A DNA stretch of 64,000 nt from JBQTHD01 sp052390275 (GCA_052390275.1 JBQTHD010000015.1:62001-126000), one strand, 5' to 3'. Shown: positions 1 through 9,698, counted from the first letter of the stretch. Numbers and translations are program-made. Notes: generated by a model not told the origin, from the sequence alone.

Positions 1-782
1 CCAGGTCGAATCGCAGGGACTGGGCGGATGCCGGGCCCCCGGTCGAGGTGACCGTGGCCCGAACATGGGTGCTGCTGCCCCGTGGTTCAGCGGTGAGCCG
101 GGCGATTCCCCGGTTGACGTCGGAGGCTCCCACGGCCTCGAACCGGGTGCCGGCGGGGATGAGTCCGATCTGGTCGTCGGGGATGCCGCCATCGGAGAGG
201 AGGACGAAGCCAACGGGAACTCCAGGGGTTTCCAGGCTCTCGGCCAGTCGGAAGGCTCCTCCCCAGTCCACCCCTCCGGCGGTGGTTTCCACGGCCGCCA
301 TCGCCCGGACGAAGGAGCCGACATCGGCGCTGGCGGTCAGGGCCACCCGGGGGTAACGGTCGGCCACCACGATGCTGGCCAATCCGGTGCGGGCCGAGCC
401 GCCGCTCGGCAGTTGACGGCGGAGCTCACCGGCTTTGGCCCGAGCCACGTCCAGGCGCGCAGGTCGGCCGTCGGCAGCGGCCATGGATCCGCTGGCGTCG
501 ACTATGAACACCGTGTGGTCGGCCAGGCGTACCGGTGTGGGGCGAACTGGTTGGGCGGCGGCCGCGGCCAGGAGGAACACCGCCGCCAATTGGGCGGCCA
601 GTAATGCCGAAGGTCGCAGCCTCTGCCACGGTCGGGTCACCGACACCGGATCGGCCACCTCCCGCCACAGGAAGGTCGATCCCACCGGCAGCGGCGGCCG
701 GCGAGGAGCCAGCACGTGCAAGGCCAGGATGGGAAGGGCCAGCAGCCCCAGCCAAAGCGCCGCCGGGTTGGCGAACCTCATG
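1..782 (-). CDS. BatA-like VWA-domain membrane protein (3' end beyond window)
   Basis: The reading frame opens at ATG 782 and runs off the left edge, giving about 260 residues of the N-terminal part. Two hydrophobic segments (residues ~7-22 and ~59-76) flank a short basic stretch, the arrangement of the aerotolerance-regulator N-terminal domain (BatA). A von Willebrand A domain follows, with the metal-site motif DASGS at ~95-99. The start lies 12 bases beyond the stop of the DUF58 gene, so it is co-transcribed with the MoxR/DUF58 pair, which is the usual BatA-type context. VWA proteins of this kind are thought to act with the MoxR AAA+ ATPase in assembling or remodelling envelope or metal-containing complexes; the target here is unknown. 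Confidence 0.85.
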
Positions 783-794
783 GGCGGGTTACGG

Positions 795-1958
795 TCACCG
801 CAACAGGCCGGCCTGGCGCCAGGCGTCGAAAAGCGTGGCCTCCAGATCGTCGTCGGTGCGCACCAGCAGGTACCTGGCCCCGGCCCGGCGGCTGGCGGCG
901 GCCACCGACTGGGTCCAGCGCTGTGCGGTCTGGCGGTAGCGGGACAGAACCTCAGGCGTCAGGCTGACCACCACCGAGGGGCCTCCCTCGTTGTCGATCA
1001 GTTCCACGTCGCCGCCGACTAGCCGGTTCGCGTGTCCGTTGATGGTTTGGTCCGGGAACGGGGCAGGGTGGGCGCGACCGGCTCGCCACATCGGGTCGTT
1101 GTCCGCCGGCCCCCGGCCCCCATGTCCCGGCGCCCGGAGTCCTCCGGCCCCGAGGCCGCGGGGCCGGCGGAACGGGCCTCGGTCGTGCCTCCGCCCCCGC
1201 TCGCCTGATCGGCGGGAGGAGGTCGAAGGCCCCTGGTCCAAACCCGGGTCAAGGTCACCGGGACTCAGGACGTGAACCACCGTCACCTCCCCGCGCCGGG
1301 CTCCGAGGACGTCAAGGACGCTTTCCCATTCGGGAGTTAACAGGTCCGAGACGATCACCGTGGACCCCGCCGGTCCGGGTCGGGCGGCCAGCGCCCGGGC
1401 GGTCGCCCCCAGCGGGCTGGGTCCAGCCGCCACCAGACCGGCCAAATGGCTGAAGAGCCGGGGTACACCGGCGCGCCCCCGGAATCGAACAGGGGGCGAG
1501 GGATGAAAGCCGGTCCCGGAAAGGACCAACGGGTTGACTGTCACCGGGTCCCTCTGGACGAGGGAGACAAAACCGAGAGCGGCGGCCAGTCGGGCGGCCG
1601 TCGGCAGCTTTTGACCCTCGGCCATGGATGCGGAGGTATCGACCACCAGGTGAAGGCCACGGTCGTCCTCGGCGTCGAAGAGCTTGAGGGTCAGTTGATC
1701 GGAACGGGCGTACAGGAACCAGTCGACCCGGCGGAGGTCGTCGCCCGGGTGGTACTGGCGGTGGTCGGCGAAGTCCACCGAGGCGCCATGGCGGCGGGAC
1801 CGATGCTCGCCCGCCAGGGCACCACTGAGCCGCTGCCGACTGGCCAGGGCCAGCGCCTCCAGGCGGGCCAGGAGGCTGGGATCCAACAGCAGACCTGGGC
1901 GCGAGGGGGACCCGGCTTCAGGCGGCGACGAGCCGGGCTGCGCGGACGCTCCGGTCAA
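795..1958 (-). CDS. DUF58 domain protein with an unusual 73-residue insertion
   Basis: The N-terminal two thirds match DUF58: the PGDDLRRVDW segment (71-80) is the family hallmark, and a degenerate VWA-like fold follows with DTSAS at 107-111. Between LDPG (~239) and LVGGDVEL (~313) lies about 73 residues of Arg/Gly/Pro-rich sequence with no resemblance to DUF58. The normal family sequence then resumes in frame to the C-terminus, so the insertion (roughly bases 1020-1238) leaves the frame intact. A TTG at 1958 is the best visible start. The gene sits between moxR and the VWA gene; DUF58 proteins are their usual partners. Whether the protein still works with the insertion is unclear. Confidence 0.85.
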   Translation of the reverse strand: MTGASAQPGSSPPEAGSPSRPGLLLDPSLLARLEALALASRQRLSGALAGEHRSRRHGASVDFADHRQYHPGDDLRRVDWFLYARSDQLTLKLFDAEDDRGLHLVVDTSASMAEGQKLPTAARLAAALGFVSLVQRDPVTVNPLVLSGTGFHPSPPVRFRGRAGVPRLFSHLAGLVAAGPSPLGATARALAARPGPAGSTVIVSDLLTPEWESVLDVLGARRGEVTVVHVLSPGDLDPGLDQGPSTSSRRSGERGRRHDRGPFRRPRGLGAGGLRAPGHGGRGPADNDPMWRAGRAHPAPFPDQTINGHANRLVGGDVELIDNEGGPSVVVSLTPEVLSRYRQTAQRWTQSVAAASRRAGARYLLVRTDDDLEATLFDAWRQAGLLR

Positions 1959-2081
1959 GGCGTCCTCGGTCCTCGGCGCCGGCGGCCGTCATGGGACCGG
2001 CCGACACTCATGGATGGTCGGGTTTCGCCCGGGAGCGCATCCCGAGTGGCTGAAAAGCCGCGAGGCGCCGGAGAGGGCCGA

Positions 2082-3161
2082 TCAGGGTGCGCCCTTCAGA
2101 CCGCTCGTCGGTGGGGGCACGTGGTCGAGGACCGCCGCGATGATCGAGTCGGCGTCGACGCGGTCCACCACCGCCTCGTAGCCCAGCACCAGGCGGTGGC
2201 GCAGGGCGGCGGGGGCCACGGCCCGGATGTCCTCGCAGGCCACGTTCGGCCGCCCCGCGAGGAGAGCGGTGGCCTTGGCCGCCAGCATCAGGGCCTGGGC
2301 GCCCCGGGGGGAGGCCCCGAAGCGCACGTAGCGGGCCACGGCGTCGGGTGCGCCGTCCTCGTTCGGGCGGGTGGCCACGATCAGGTCAACGGCGTGGCGC
2401 GCCACATGGGAGGCGGCGGGAACCAAACGGACGAGTTCACCCATGGCCAACAGGTCATCTGCACTCGCCACCGCGCTCACCGCTGGTTGAGCGGCCCCGG
2501 TGGTGCGCTCGACGATGGAAACCAGTTCGGCGGCTGTGGGGGCAAGGACCAGGCATTTGAGCAGGAAGCGGTCGACCTGCGCCTCGGGAAGGGGGTAGGT
2601 GCCCTCCATCTCCACCGGGTTCTGGGTGGCCATGACCAGGAAGGGCTGCGGCAGCGCCCGGGTGTGACCGGCCACGGTCACCGATCGCTCGGCCATGGCT
2701 TCCAGTAACGCCGACTGAGTCTTGGGGGTCGCCCGGTTGATCTCGTCGGCCAGGAGAAGATTGGTGAACACCGGACCGGGGCGGAAACTGAAGTCCCGGC
2801 GCCCGGACCCGTCATCGGAGAGGACCTGGGTCCCGACGATGTCGGCGGGCATCAGGTCAGGCGTGCACTGGACCCGGGAGAAGTCGAGGGAGACGGCCTG
2901 GGCCAGGGTCTTGAGCAGGAGGGTCTTGCCCAACCCCGGCACTCCTTCCAACAAGGCGTGTCCACCACAGACCAGACAGATCAGCACGTCGCGCACCAGG
3001 TCTGTCTGGCCGACGATGACCCGCCCAATCTGGGTGGCCAAAGCTTCGGCCACCCGGGCGAACTCCTCCGGCGAGGCCGTGGACGAGGTGGCGGGGAGCG
3101 TTGGCGCCGGCTCGCCCGCCCGGCTGCTGGTAACCGGAGCGAACGCGCTGTCGGAAGTCAA
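2082..3161 (-). CDS. MoxR-family AAA+ ATPase
   Basis: A 359-residue AAA+ protein with Walker A GVPGLGKT (73-80), Walker B LLLADEIN (~135-142), and the sensor region MATQNPVE followed by GTYPLPEAQ that marks the MoxR group. The first ~30 residues are a disordered Ser/Thr/Pro-rich tail. The start is a TTG at 3161, only 8 bases after the stop of the preceding gene at 3169. MoxR ATPases act as chaperones with DUF58 and VWA proteins, which are the next two genes. It is presumably cytoplasmic, working on membrane-attached partners. Confidence 0.95.
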   Translation of the reverse strand: MTSDSAFAPVTSSRAGEPAPTLPATSSTASPEEFARVAEALATQIGRVIVGQTDLVRDVLICLVCGGHALLEGVPGLGKTLLLKTLAQAVSLDFSRVQCTPDLMPADIVGTQVLSDDGSGRRDFSFRPGPVFTNLLLADEINRATPKTQSALLEAMAERSVTVAGHTRALPQPFLVMATQNPVEMEGTYPLPEAQVDRFLLKCLVLAPTAAELVSIVERTTGAAQPAVSAVASADDLLAMGELVRLVPAASHVARHAVDLIVATRPNEDGAPDAVARYVRFGASPRGAQALMLAAKATALLAGRPNVACEDIRAVAPAALRHRLVLGYEAVVDRVDADSIIAAVLDHVPPPTSGLKGAP

Positions 3162-3168
3162 GGTTGCT

Positions 3169-5106
3169 TCACTCCGATCCCAGGCCGGCGAAGTAGGCCC
3201 CGACCAGGCCCCGTTGGGTGGGCGGAACCGAACCCCGTTCTATGGCGGCGGTGGCCTGAGAGGCATAGCCCCCGATCACCCCGGACAACGGGACCTGGCT
3301 CGGCGCCAACGACCCCGGCACCGATCCAGTGCCGGCGGGCGTGATCGGTCCATCGCCCGGCGCTCCACCAGCGTTGAGAGTCTCTCCCGGGGTGGAGCCC
3401 CGGGGCTGGAAAACCGTTGCGGTCTCCAACTCACCCGCCGGGTTGCGGCCACTACCGCCGCCGGGACCACCTGCGACGGCGGTTCCCGACCCGGTGGACG
3501 AGGAACTGCCCCCGCCCCCGCCCCCGCCCTGTCCCTGCCCCTGACCCTGCCCTTGCCCTTGCCCCTGGCCCTGGCCTTGTCCCTGACCCTGACCCTGACC
3601 CTGACCCTGGCCTTGTCCCTGGCCTTGGCCTTGTCCCTGACCCTGACCCTGGCCCTGACCCTGGCCTTGCCCCTGGCCCTGGCCCTGACCCTGGCCTTGG
3701 CCTTGTCCCTGACCCTGAGCGGCCAGCCGGTCGGCGGCGCCTTGGGCGGCCGCGGCTCCTGCCGCTCTGGCTTGAGCGTTGGCCACACCTTCGAGGGTCC
3801 GGCCCTGGGCGGCTGCGGCGCTGCCGAGAGCGGTGGCGGCGGCGGCCAGATCCCCGGCGCTGAGCGACGAGGCGGCTGAGGCGAGGGCCTGGGCAGCGGC
3901 CGGGTTTCCGGCGGCTTGGGTGGCGGCCAGGCCGGCCAGGCGTTCGGCCAGCGCCGTGCGCGTCTCGGGGCTGAGGGAGGACAGGGCGCTGGCGGCGGCA
4001 TTCAGGGCGGCGGCTGCGCCGGCGTCGGGGCGCCCCTCCGAGCCCGGCAACGGAATCGCAGCAAGGGTTCGCTCCAGCCCCGCGGTGGCCGCCTTGGCGG
4101 CCAGGGGATCACCGAGGTCCGGGCTCTGAACCAGCGCGGTTGCGGCTGCGGCCGCGGCCAGGGCGCCGTCGGCCACAGTGGGGGCCGCCTCAATGATCCG
4201 GGCCAGTTCGGCCAGGCGCTCGGCCACCTGGGCGGCGGTTTCAGGAGAACCTCGCGGCGTAAGTCGGGCCGCCTCCGCCCGGAGAGCTTCGGCCGCTTCG
4301 ACCAGGGCCGCCCGTTCGGTGGTTGCCCGCCGCCGAACCTCGTCCTGGGCGTTGCCGACCAGTGCCAGCGTCGCCGCCGTAATGGCCAGAACTGCCATGA
4401 GGCCGGTTCGGCGCCGCCGAAACCGCAGGGGTACCGCGTCGGCCGCCGACCGTCCGGCAGCCAGGCGCTCCGCCCGTTCGTACACGGCCTCGGTCAACGG
4501 GGAGTCTCGGCCTCGGCCGTTGTCCCCGGCGACAAAACCGACGTCGTGTCGCTCCGGGCCAAGCTCCGACTGTCGGGGCCCCGACGCCGCATCTCTCGCC
4601 GACCCCGTATCTCGCGCCGACGCCGTATTCCAGCCCGACTCCGCATGCCGCCCCGACGCCGCATTCCGGCCCGACCCCGCATCTCCCGCCGACCCCGTAT
4701 CCCGCGCCGACGCGTCCAACTCCAAGGCGGTGGCGAAACTGTCCCAGGTGACCAGAGACCGGTCGGCCGCCCGCGCCGCCACGGCCAGGGGAACCCGCAG
4801 GGCGATGGCTCCCAGTCCCAGAACCGCGAGGCTCCCGACCGCCAGGGCGGCCGCTGCGGGTTCGGCCCAGGCCCAGGGCCGCAATCGCCCGGACAACACC
4901 AGCACGGCAGCCAAGGCCAGCACCACAGGCCCCCAGGCTTGGGCGCGGTCCAGAGCCCAGGCCAGGCGGAGCCGCCGGCGGACTCCCTCCAGCAGGACGG
5001 ATACGGCTGACCTGTCGGATCGGCTTTGTCCCTTGCCGCCCTCGAGAACGGTCACTCCCAACGACTGCCCTGTGCGGTCGGCTACTTCCGGGGTAGTGGG
5101 CGTCAC
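3169..5106 (-). CDS. Membrane protein with long Gly-Gln dipeptide repeat
   Basis: A 645-residue protein of unknown function. It has a basic N-terminus, two closely spaced membrane helices (~55-73 and ~82-103) and a third (~235-250), followed by an Ala-rich, probably helical region. Residues ~464-525 are about 30 consecutive Gly-Gln dipeptides, then a Gly/Ser run, then a compact C-terminal region ending in a PTQRGLVGAYF segment. Such C-terminal and GQ features recall DUF4175-like proteins found beside MoxR/BatA genes, but I do not claim membership. A second repeat (~129-179, Ala/Ser/Gly/Arg/Asp heptad-like) precedes the third helix. The start is GTG 5106. It sits between the ABC permease gene and moxR. 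Confidence 0.75.
   Translation of the reverse strand: MTPTTPEVADRTGQSLGVTVLEGGKGQSRSDRSAVSVLLEGVRRRLRLAWALDRAQAWGPVVLALAAVLVLSGRLRPWAWAEPAAAALAVGSLAVLGLGAIALRVPLAVAARAADRSLVTWDSFATALELDASARDTGSAGDAGSGRNAASGRHAESGWNTASARDTGSARDAASGPRQSELGPERHDVGFVAGDNGRGRDSPLTEAVYERAERLAAGRSAADAVPLRFRRRRTGLMAVLAITAATLALVGNAQDEVRRRATTERAALVEAAEALRAEAARLTPRGSPETAAQVAERLAELARIIEAAPTVADGALAAAAAATALVQSPDLGDPLAAKAATAGLERTLAAIPLPGSEGRPDAGAAAALNAAASALSSLSPETRTALAERLAGLAATQAAGNPAAAQALASAASSLSAGDLAAAATALGSAAAAQGRTLEGVANAQARAAGAAAAQGAADRLAAQGQGQGQGQGQGQGQGQGQGQGQGQGQGQGQGQGQGQGQGQGQGQGQGQGQGQGQGQGQGQGQGGGGGGGSSSSTGSGTAVAGGPGGGSGRNPAGELETATVFQPRGSTPGETLNAGGAPGDGPITPAGTGSVPGSLAPSQVPLSGVIGGYASQATAAIERGSVPPTQRGLVGAYFAGLGSE
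3530..3715 (-). repeat. Hexanucleotide array encoding Gly-Gln repeats
   Basis: About 30 tandem six-base units of the type GGCCAG/GGTCAG (minus strand), with scattered third-position variation, encode an uninterrupted Gly-Gln run. Synonymous variation among units suggests an old array under selection for the dipeptide, yet it remains slippage-prone, so length polymorphism among strains is expected. Confidence 0.9.
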
Positions 5107-5179
5107 TCCGCTCGCTCCTCGCCCGCCGGGAGCGGCTGGGTTGGTTGGACCACAGGAACCTGGCGGGAAAGAGACGTTG

Positions 5180-6394
5180 TCACCCTGCTCGCTCCCGCTC
5201 GGCCGGGAGGGTTATGCGCCGGGCGGCCAACAGGACCGCCCCCGCCCCCAGTGCTCCCCAGGCGGCCAGGGACCACAGCCAGAAGGGAAAGCCCAGCATC
5301 TCGAGTTGGTCTTGCCGGCCATCGCCGTCGACCCCTCCGGGACCGTCGTCGACGCCGAATCCGTCATCGCTCTCCACCAGGACCTGCCCGTCCACGGGAA
5401 GGGGGCCGACGGCCCGGGCGAGGCGGTCGTCGAACTCCGGCCGGGGCAGGTGGGTATCGAGAAGCGCCTCCAGAGCGCTGAAGGGCGAGGGAACGGCCGA
5501 CTCCAGGTTCTCGCTGCGGCCGACCACGTCCCCGGTGACCACGAAGGGGTTGAGCATCAAGGCGATGGGTGGCCGCGGGGGCTCGGAGTGGTCCTCGAAG
5601 GCTCGCATCAGGCCGTAGGCCATGAAGGTCCCGAGGGACAGGCCCAGCGTCAGGGCGTAGGCCATGACCGTGGCGCCCTGGGTGCGGCGCAGGAGGGTGG
5701 ACAGGCAGATGCCCAGGCACCCGAGGAAAAAAGCTGAGAGCAGGACCATGGCCACGCCGGCGATCAACTCTCGGACCTTGAGGCCGCCCATTATGAAGGT
5801 CACGCTGAGGATGGGCAGCGAAGCCACCACCAGAAGGCCGACGAAGGAGAGCGCGGCGAGGATCTTGCCGATCACGATGGATCGGGGAGACAGCAGTGTC
5901 ACCTGCAGCGAGGTCAGAGTCTGGCGCTCCCGCTCGCCGCTGAGGGCTCCGGCGGTCAGACCGGGAACGATGAAGACCACCAGGATGAGCATGCCGAAGA
6001 GGATCCAGTCGAACACTCCGTATCCGACGGCGGAGGAGGTGAAGGCGTTGCCGAAGGACGAGTCGGAAAACCGGGTGAGCACCAAGAGCAACAGCCGCAG
6101 AGCCACCACCAGGGCCAACAGGTAGACGGTTACCACCGCCCAGGTGGCCCGGCCCCGCATGCGCTGGCGAAGTTCACGGGCGAGTACGGGGTTGACCGAT
6201 ACGCGGCGGAGACGGCCGAGCCCGCTGCCTGCCCCGGTTGGAGCCACCGATCCGGCGGCGGGTGCGGCGGTGGCGGTGGCGGTTGTCCCCGTCCCGCCGG
6301 GGGAGTGGCCTCGGGTCGACCGGCTCGACTGGGGCAGTTCGGGCAAGGCGGAGGGGTCGACCGGGGGCGGGGAAACCGGGGGCTCAGAACTCAT
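5180..6394 (-). CDS. ABC-2 type exporter permease
   Basis: A 404-residue polytopic membrane protein. An N-terminal Pro/Ser/Gly-rich cytoplasmic stretch (~1-70) leads to the segment NPVLARELRQRMRGR and the first helix, the ABC-2 permease pattern. At least five further hydrophobic segments follow, with the conserved SGERERQTL motif about midway. A large loop near the C-terminus precedes the last helix. The ATG at 6394 overlaps the stop of the ATPase gene by four bases (ATGA), so translation is coupled. It forms the membrane half of an exporter with the preceding ATPase. The substrate is not evident; the operon suggests an envelope function. Confidence 0.9.
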   Translation of the reverse strand: MSSEPPVSPPPVDPSALPELPQSSRSTRGHSPGGTGTTATATAAPAAGSVAPTGAGSGLGRLRRVSVNPVLARELRQRMRGRATWAVVTVYLLALVVALRLLLLVLTRFSDSSFGNAFTSSAVGYGVFDWILFGMLILVVFIVPGLTAGALSGERERQTLTSLQVTLLSPRSIVIGKILAALSFVGLLVVASLPILSVTFIMGGLKVRELIAGVAMVLLSAFFLGCLGICLSTLLRRTQGATVMAYALTLGLSLGTFMAYGLMRAFEDHSEPPRPPIALMLNPFVVTGDVVGRSENLESAVPSPFSALEALLDTHLPRPEFDDRLARAVGPLPVDGQVLVESDDGFGVDDGPGGVDGDGRQDQLEMLGFPFWLWSLAAWGALGAGAVLLAARRITLPAERERAG

Positions 6395-7362
6395 TGGACG
6401 GTCCCTTCGGTCACCTTCATGAACAGGTCCTCCAGGCCTCCGCCCTCCTCCCGGAACTCCAGCACCCGTTGCCCCTCGCCGATGAGCCGGGCCAACAGGG
6501 CCGCCTGGGCGTCGTCGCCCTCGACCTGGAAGCGTTGCTCGGCCCCGCCGGCCAGCCGCACCACGACGGTGCGGCCGGCCGAAAGTCGCTGCGCGATCTC
6601 CCGGGGGGTGCCCGAGGCCCGGAGGCGACCGGCCTCGATGATGGCCACGTGGGTGCACATCTCCTGAAGTTCGGAAAGGATGTGGGAACTGATGACCACG
6701 GTCTTGCCCATGGCGGCCAACTCCGTGACCAGGTTGCGCAGTTCCACCCGGGCCCGGGGGTCAAGGCCGCTGGCCGGCTCGTCCAGGATCAGGACCTCGG
6801 GATCGTGCACCAGAGCCCGGGCGAGGGCGAGGCGTTGTTTCATGCCCCGGGACAGGGAGTCGACCATGGCGTCGCGGCGAACCTCCAGGCCCACGAGTTC
6901 GAGCAAGCCGTCCACCAGGCCGGGCCACCGGTTGGCCGGGATCCGGTAGGCCGACGCGAAGAACTCCAGGTACTCGACCACCTTGAGGTTGTCGTAGACG
7001 CCCAGCACGTCGGGCATGTAACCCAGGTGTCGGCGGACGGCCACCGGATCAGTTGCCGGGTCGAATCCGGCCACCTCGGCGGTTCCCGAGGTGGGCCGCA
7101 GCACCGAGGCCAAGATGGCGAAGGCGGTGGTTTTGCCCGCTCCGTTGGGCCCGATCAGCCCGAAGACGCTGCCCGCCGGCACGGCGATATCCAGACCCTG
7201 CACGGCGCAAAGGGACCCGTACCGCTTGGTCAGGCCTCGGGTTCGCACGGCGACGGGTCCAGCGCCAGAGGCGGCCGACGGCCCGCTGCCAACAGGCAGA
7301 CCAAGTTCGCTATTTTCGGGCAGGGGGATGATCGAGGGGGTGGCCGACACCGGATCGGTCAC
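6391..7362 (-). CDS. ABC exporter ATP-binding protein
   Basis: A 323-residue ATPase with Walker A GPNGAGKT (71-78), signature LSRGM (171-175), Walker B LILDEP (192-197) and the H-loop ISSHILSE. The closest type is the drug/gliding (CcmA/NatA-like) ATPase paired with ABC-2 permeases. The first ~35 residues are a non-conserved extension. I chose GTG 7362 because it overlaps the stop of the upstream gene as GTGA. The 3' end overlaps the permease start. It powers the exporter encoded by the next gene. Confidence 0.93.
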   Translation of the reverse strand: MTDPVSATPSIIPLPENSELGLPVGSGPSAASGAGPVAVRTRGLTKRYGSLCAVQGLDIAVPAGSVFGLIGPNGAGKTTAFAILASVLRPTSGTAEVAGFDPATDPVAVRRHLGYMPDVLGVYDNLKVVEYLEFFASAYRIPANRWPGLVDGLLELVGLEVRRDAMVDSLSRGMKQRLALARALVHDPEVLILDEPASGLDPRARVELRNLVTELAAMGKTVVISSHILSELQEMCTHVAIIEAGRLRASGTPREIAQRLSAGRTVVVRLAGGAEQRFQVEGDDAQAALLARLIGEGQRVLEFREEGGGLEDLFMKVTEGTVQ

Positions 7363-9698
7363 GGTTCCACCACCACGTGAACGCCGTTGCCGTAGCGCAC
7401 GCTGCCCGGGTGCCCATCGAGGCGGACGTAGAACTCCGGGCCGACCCCCGACGGAATCTCGTGGACGAACTGCCCCCGGTCGGCGTCGAACGCCCCGTTG
7501 CGGCCGGGGGCGCCGCAACTCGAACAGCCCAGAGGCTGCCAACCGCTGGCGGTCCAGATGGTCATGGTGGCACTGGAGGAGGCGATGGCCAGGCGGGGAG
7601 AACCCACCGCCGGACCGGTCGGCAGCGTGTTGACCGCCGGCGTCACCCTCAGCAGGGTCTGGTGCTCCCCGTCGGCAAAGCCGGGGGGGATGCCCCGCTC
7701 GAACTGCCAGCCGGAAGAACCTCGGATCATCTCGATATGACTGTTGAGCCGGTTTGGCGTCGAGCCGCCAAGGGGGCCTCGTCCCACGAAGACAGTCCGG
7801 CCCGGGGCGGTGAGCGAGGTGCCGGGCACACTCACCGGCGCCAGGTAATCCCGGGTCCAGCCAACGGCCACGGCGTTGCCCGAGTCCGTCCCGTGCATGC
7901 CGGCCATAGCCGATGCCCGCTCCCACAGCGCGAAGTTCACCGGGCTGTCGCGCCTTTCCGTAAACGGCTGCCACAGCTCATACTCAGCCGGTCCCTGCTG
8001 GTTCAGGCCGGGCCGGACCCGGACCGACCACGACTGGATTTCGTCGGGTTCCATGTCGCCCACCAGGGTCAAGCCCGAGGCCACAAAAATGGTCACCGCC
8101 TGCAGGGACAGGCCGGTCTCGTTGCGGACGGTTCCCCGAGCCATTTCGTTGGAGTCCGCCGACGCGGTTACCACCAGGCCCCCGCCGGCCGGCCGCCCGG
8201 AGCCGACCACCAAGCCGCTTTCGCCGGTGCCGAGTGAGAGATTGGCCCGAGGCCCGCCCGAGCCGGTACGCGTAACGCTGGTATCGCGGTCGACACCACG
8301 GGCGGCCACCGACGCGGAGGAGACGTACCAGCGGTTGGGGAACTGGACGCCGGCGTTGCCGGCCTGGGGAAGGAAGACGCCAACCCCGGACTGGACCTGG
8401 CCCCCGCCGGCATCGGTCATGACCACGCTCACGTGGCCGAGGCGAGGGCGGCTGCGCAGTCCCTGCCCGGCCACCACGCTGGCGGCGGTGAAGACCACGG
8501 CCAGCGTGGGGATGACCACCCATGCCAGCTCGAGGCGTTGGCGGCGGCGGAGGACGCCGAAGGTGACGGGGCCGGCCAGCAGGAGGTAGATGACCAGGAA
8601 TCCAAGGAGCCAGCCCAGGCCCGGGATCTTGAAGGCGCCGTCACCCCCCAGGGCGTTGGCCAGGTTGCCGTCGGACTCGCCGGAATCCCTGGTCCTCATG
8701 AACCAGGCAGATGGGGACACCACGCCGTCCCAGGTTCGCGGAGAAGCATCGATGGCCGATCCGACCAGGCGAATCCGACCCTGGCCGGCAGCGGTCCAGC
8801 GGTCCGAAGTTGCTTGTTGCCACGGTTCTGGCAACCCTCCCGCCCGGGTTCCGCGGGGGGCGTCGAGCAGCAGGCTCCCCCCCGAACCCAACCAGGAAAG
8901 GAGGCCGGATCGGGCGTCGGGGGCCAGGGTCTCCAGGTCCGCCGGCGTGGCCAGCACAGTGGAGAACGGACCCAGAGCACTCGGGGCCAGGTCGAGCAGG
9001 TCCTCGCTGGGTCCGGGGCCGCCCACGGCTACGAAGCGGGCCACCCCCACGTCGGGATCCAACCGGGTCGAGGCCGGAGGACGGCCCCGGGAGGCCACCA
9101 CCCCGGGAAGCACGGCCACGATCTCGGCCCCGGGATCGAAACCAAGAGTTCCCGTGGTCTCGGTCACCGACCGGCCGCCGGCCAACACCCGCACCCGGAT
9201 CCCAGCCGGCCGGCCGGCCGGAACCTCTCCTCGGGTCGGCACCACCGCCACCACCAGGCGTGTGCTCCCACCGGGCACCTCCACTGGCACCCGGACGGGG
9301 GTGGCCCGGGAGGAGGACACCTCCAGGGTCGCCTGCAGGAGTCGGGGCGAGGTGATTTCCACCGCCACCGGTACCCCTCGACCAGGGACGTAGAACCGGG
9401 AAAGCTCGACCAATGCGGCCGAGACCCCGGAAGCGCCCACCTGGGCTGAGACCACGCCGGGCACCTCGGCCACGCCGACGCGGGCTGAGTTCGCTCCACC
9501 CACCTCCGGAGCGCGTGCCTGGGCGGACCCTGTGCCGGTTCGGGCCGGACCCGAGGTGGCGGTGGCCGGGGCCAGGGATATCAGCGACCCCAGGGCGATC
9601 AGGATCGCCGCCGGTCCAAGCGCTCGAACGCCAACCGCCGGCCGGACCGTGCCGGCTTTATCCAACCTTCGTCCGCCAAGGATGCGGGCCAAACCCAC
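7359..9698 (-). CDS. Large exported/membrane protein, first gene of exporter-MoxR operon
   Basis: A 779-residue protein. A hydrophobic N-terminal segment (~27-47) looks like a signal anchor, followed by a ~300-residue extracytoplasmic region rich in beta-type sequence. Two adjacent membrane helices (~357-376 and ~385-405, the first beginning GLGWLLGFLVIYLL) come next, then a second extracytoplasmic region to the C-terminus. No enzyme motif was found. The same layout occurs in uncharacterised proteins beside ABC-2 exporters and MoxR genes, so an accessory role in the exporter is likely but inferred. GTG 9698 is taken as start; a GAGGAGA lies very close upstream. The gene opens the operon and faces aat across a 219-base intergenic region. 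Confidence 0.75.
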   Translation of the reverse strand: MGLARILGGRRLDKAGTVRPAVGVRALGPAAILIALGSLISLAPATATSGPARTGTGSAQARAPEVGGANSARVGVAEVPGVVSAQVGASGVSAALVELSRFYVPGRGVPVAVEITSPRLLQATLEVSSSRATPVRVPVEVPGGSTRLVVAVVPTRGEVPAGRPAGIRVRVLAGGRSVTETTGTLGFDPGAEIVAVLPGVVASRGRPPASTRLDPDVGVARFVAVGGPGPSEDLLDLAPSALGPFSTVLATPADLETLAPDARSGLLSWLGSGGSLLLDAPRGTRAGGLPEPWQQATSDRWTAAGQGRIRLVGSAIDASPRTWDGVVSPSAWFMRTRDSGESDGNLANALGGDGAFKIPGLGWLLGFLVIYLLLAGPVTFGVLRRRQRLELAWVVIPTLAVVFTAASVVAGQGLRSRPRLGHVSVVMTDAGGGQVQSGVGVFLPQAGNAGVQFPNRWYVSSASVAARGVDRDTSVTRTGSGGPRANLSLGTGESGLVVGSGRPAGGGLVVTASADSNEMARGTVRNETGLSLQAVTIFVASGLTLVGDMEPDEIQSWSVRVRPGLNQQGPAEYELWQPFTERRDSPVNFALWERASAMAGMHGTDSGNAVAVGWTRDYLAPVSVPGTSLTAPGRTVFVGRGPLGGSTPNRLNSHIEMIRGSSGWQFERGIPPGFADGEHQTLLRVTPAVNTLPTGPAVGSPRLAIASSSATMTIWTASGWQPLGCSSCGAPGRNGAFDADRGQFVHEIPSGVGPEFYVRLDGHPGSVRYGNGVHVVVEP

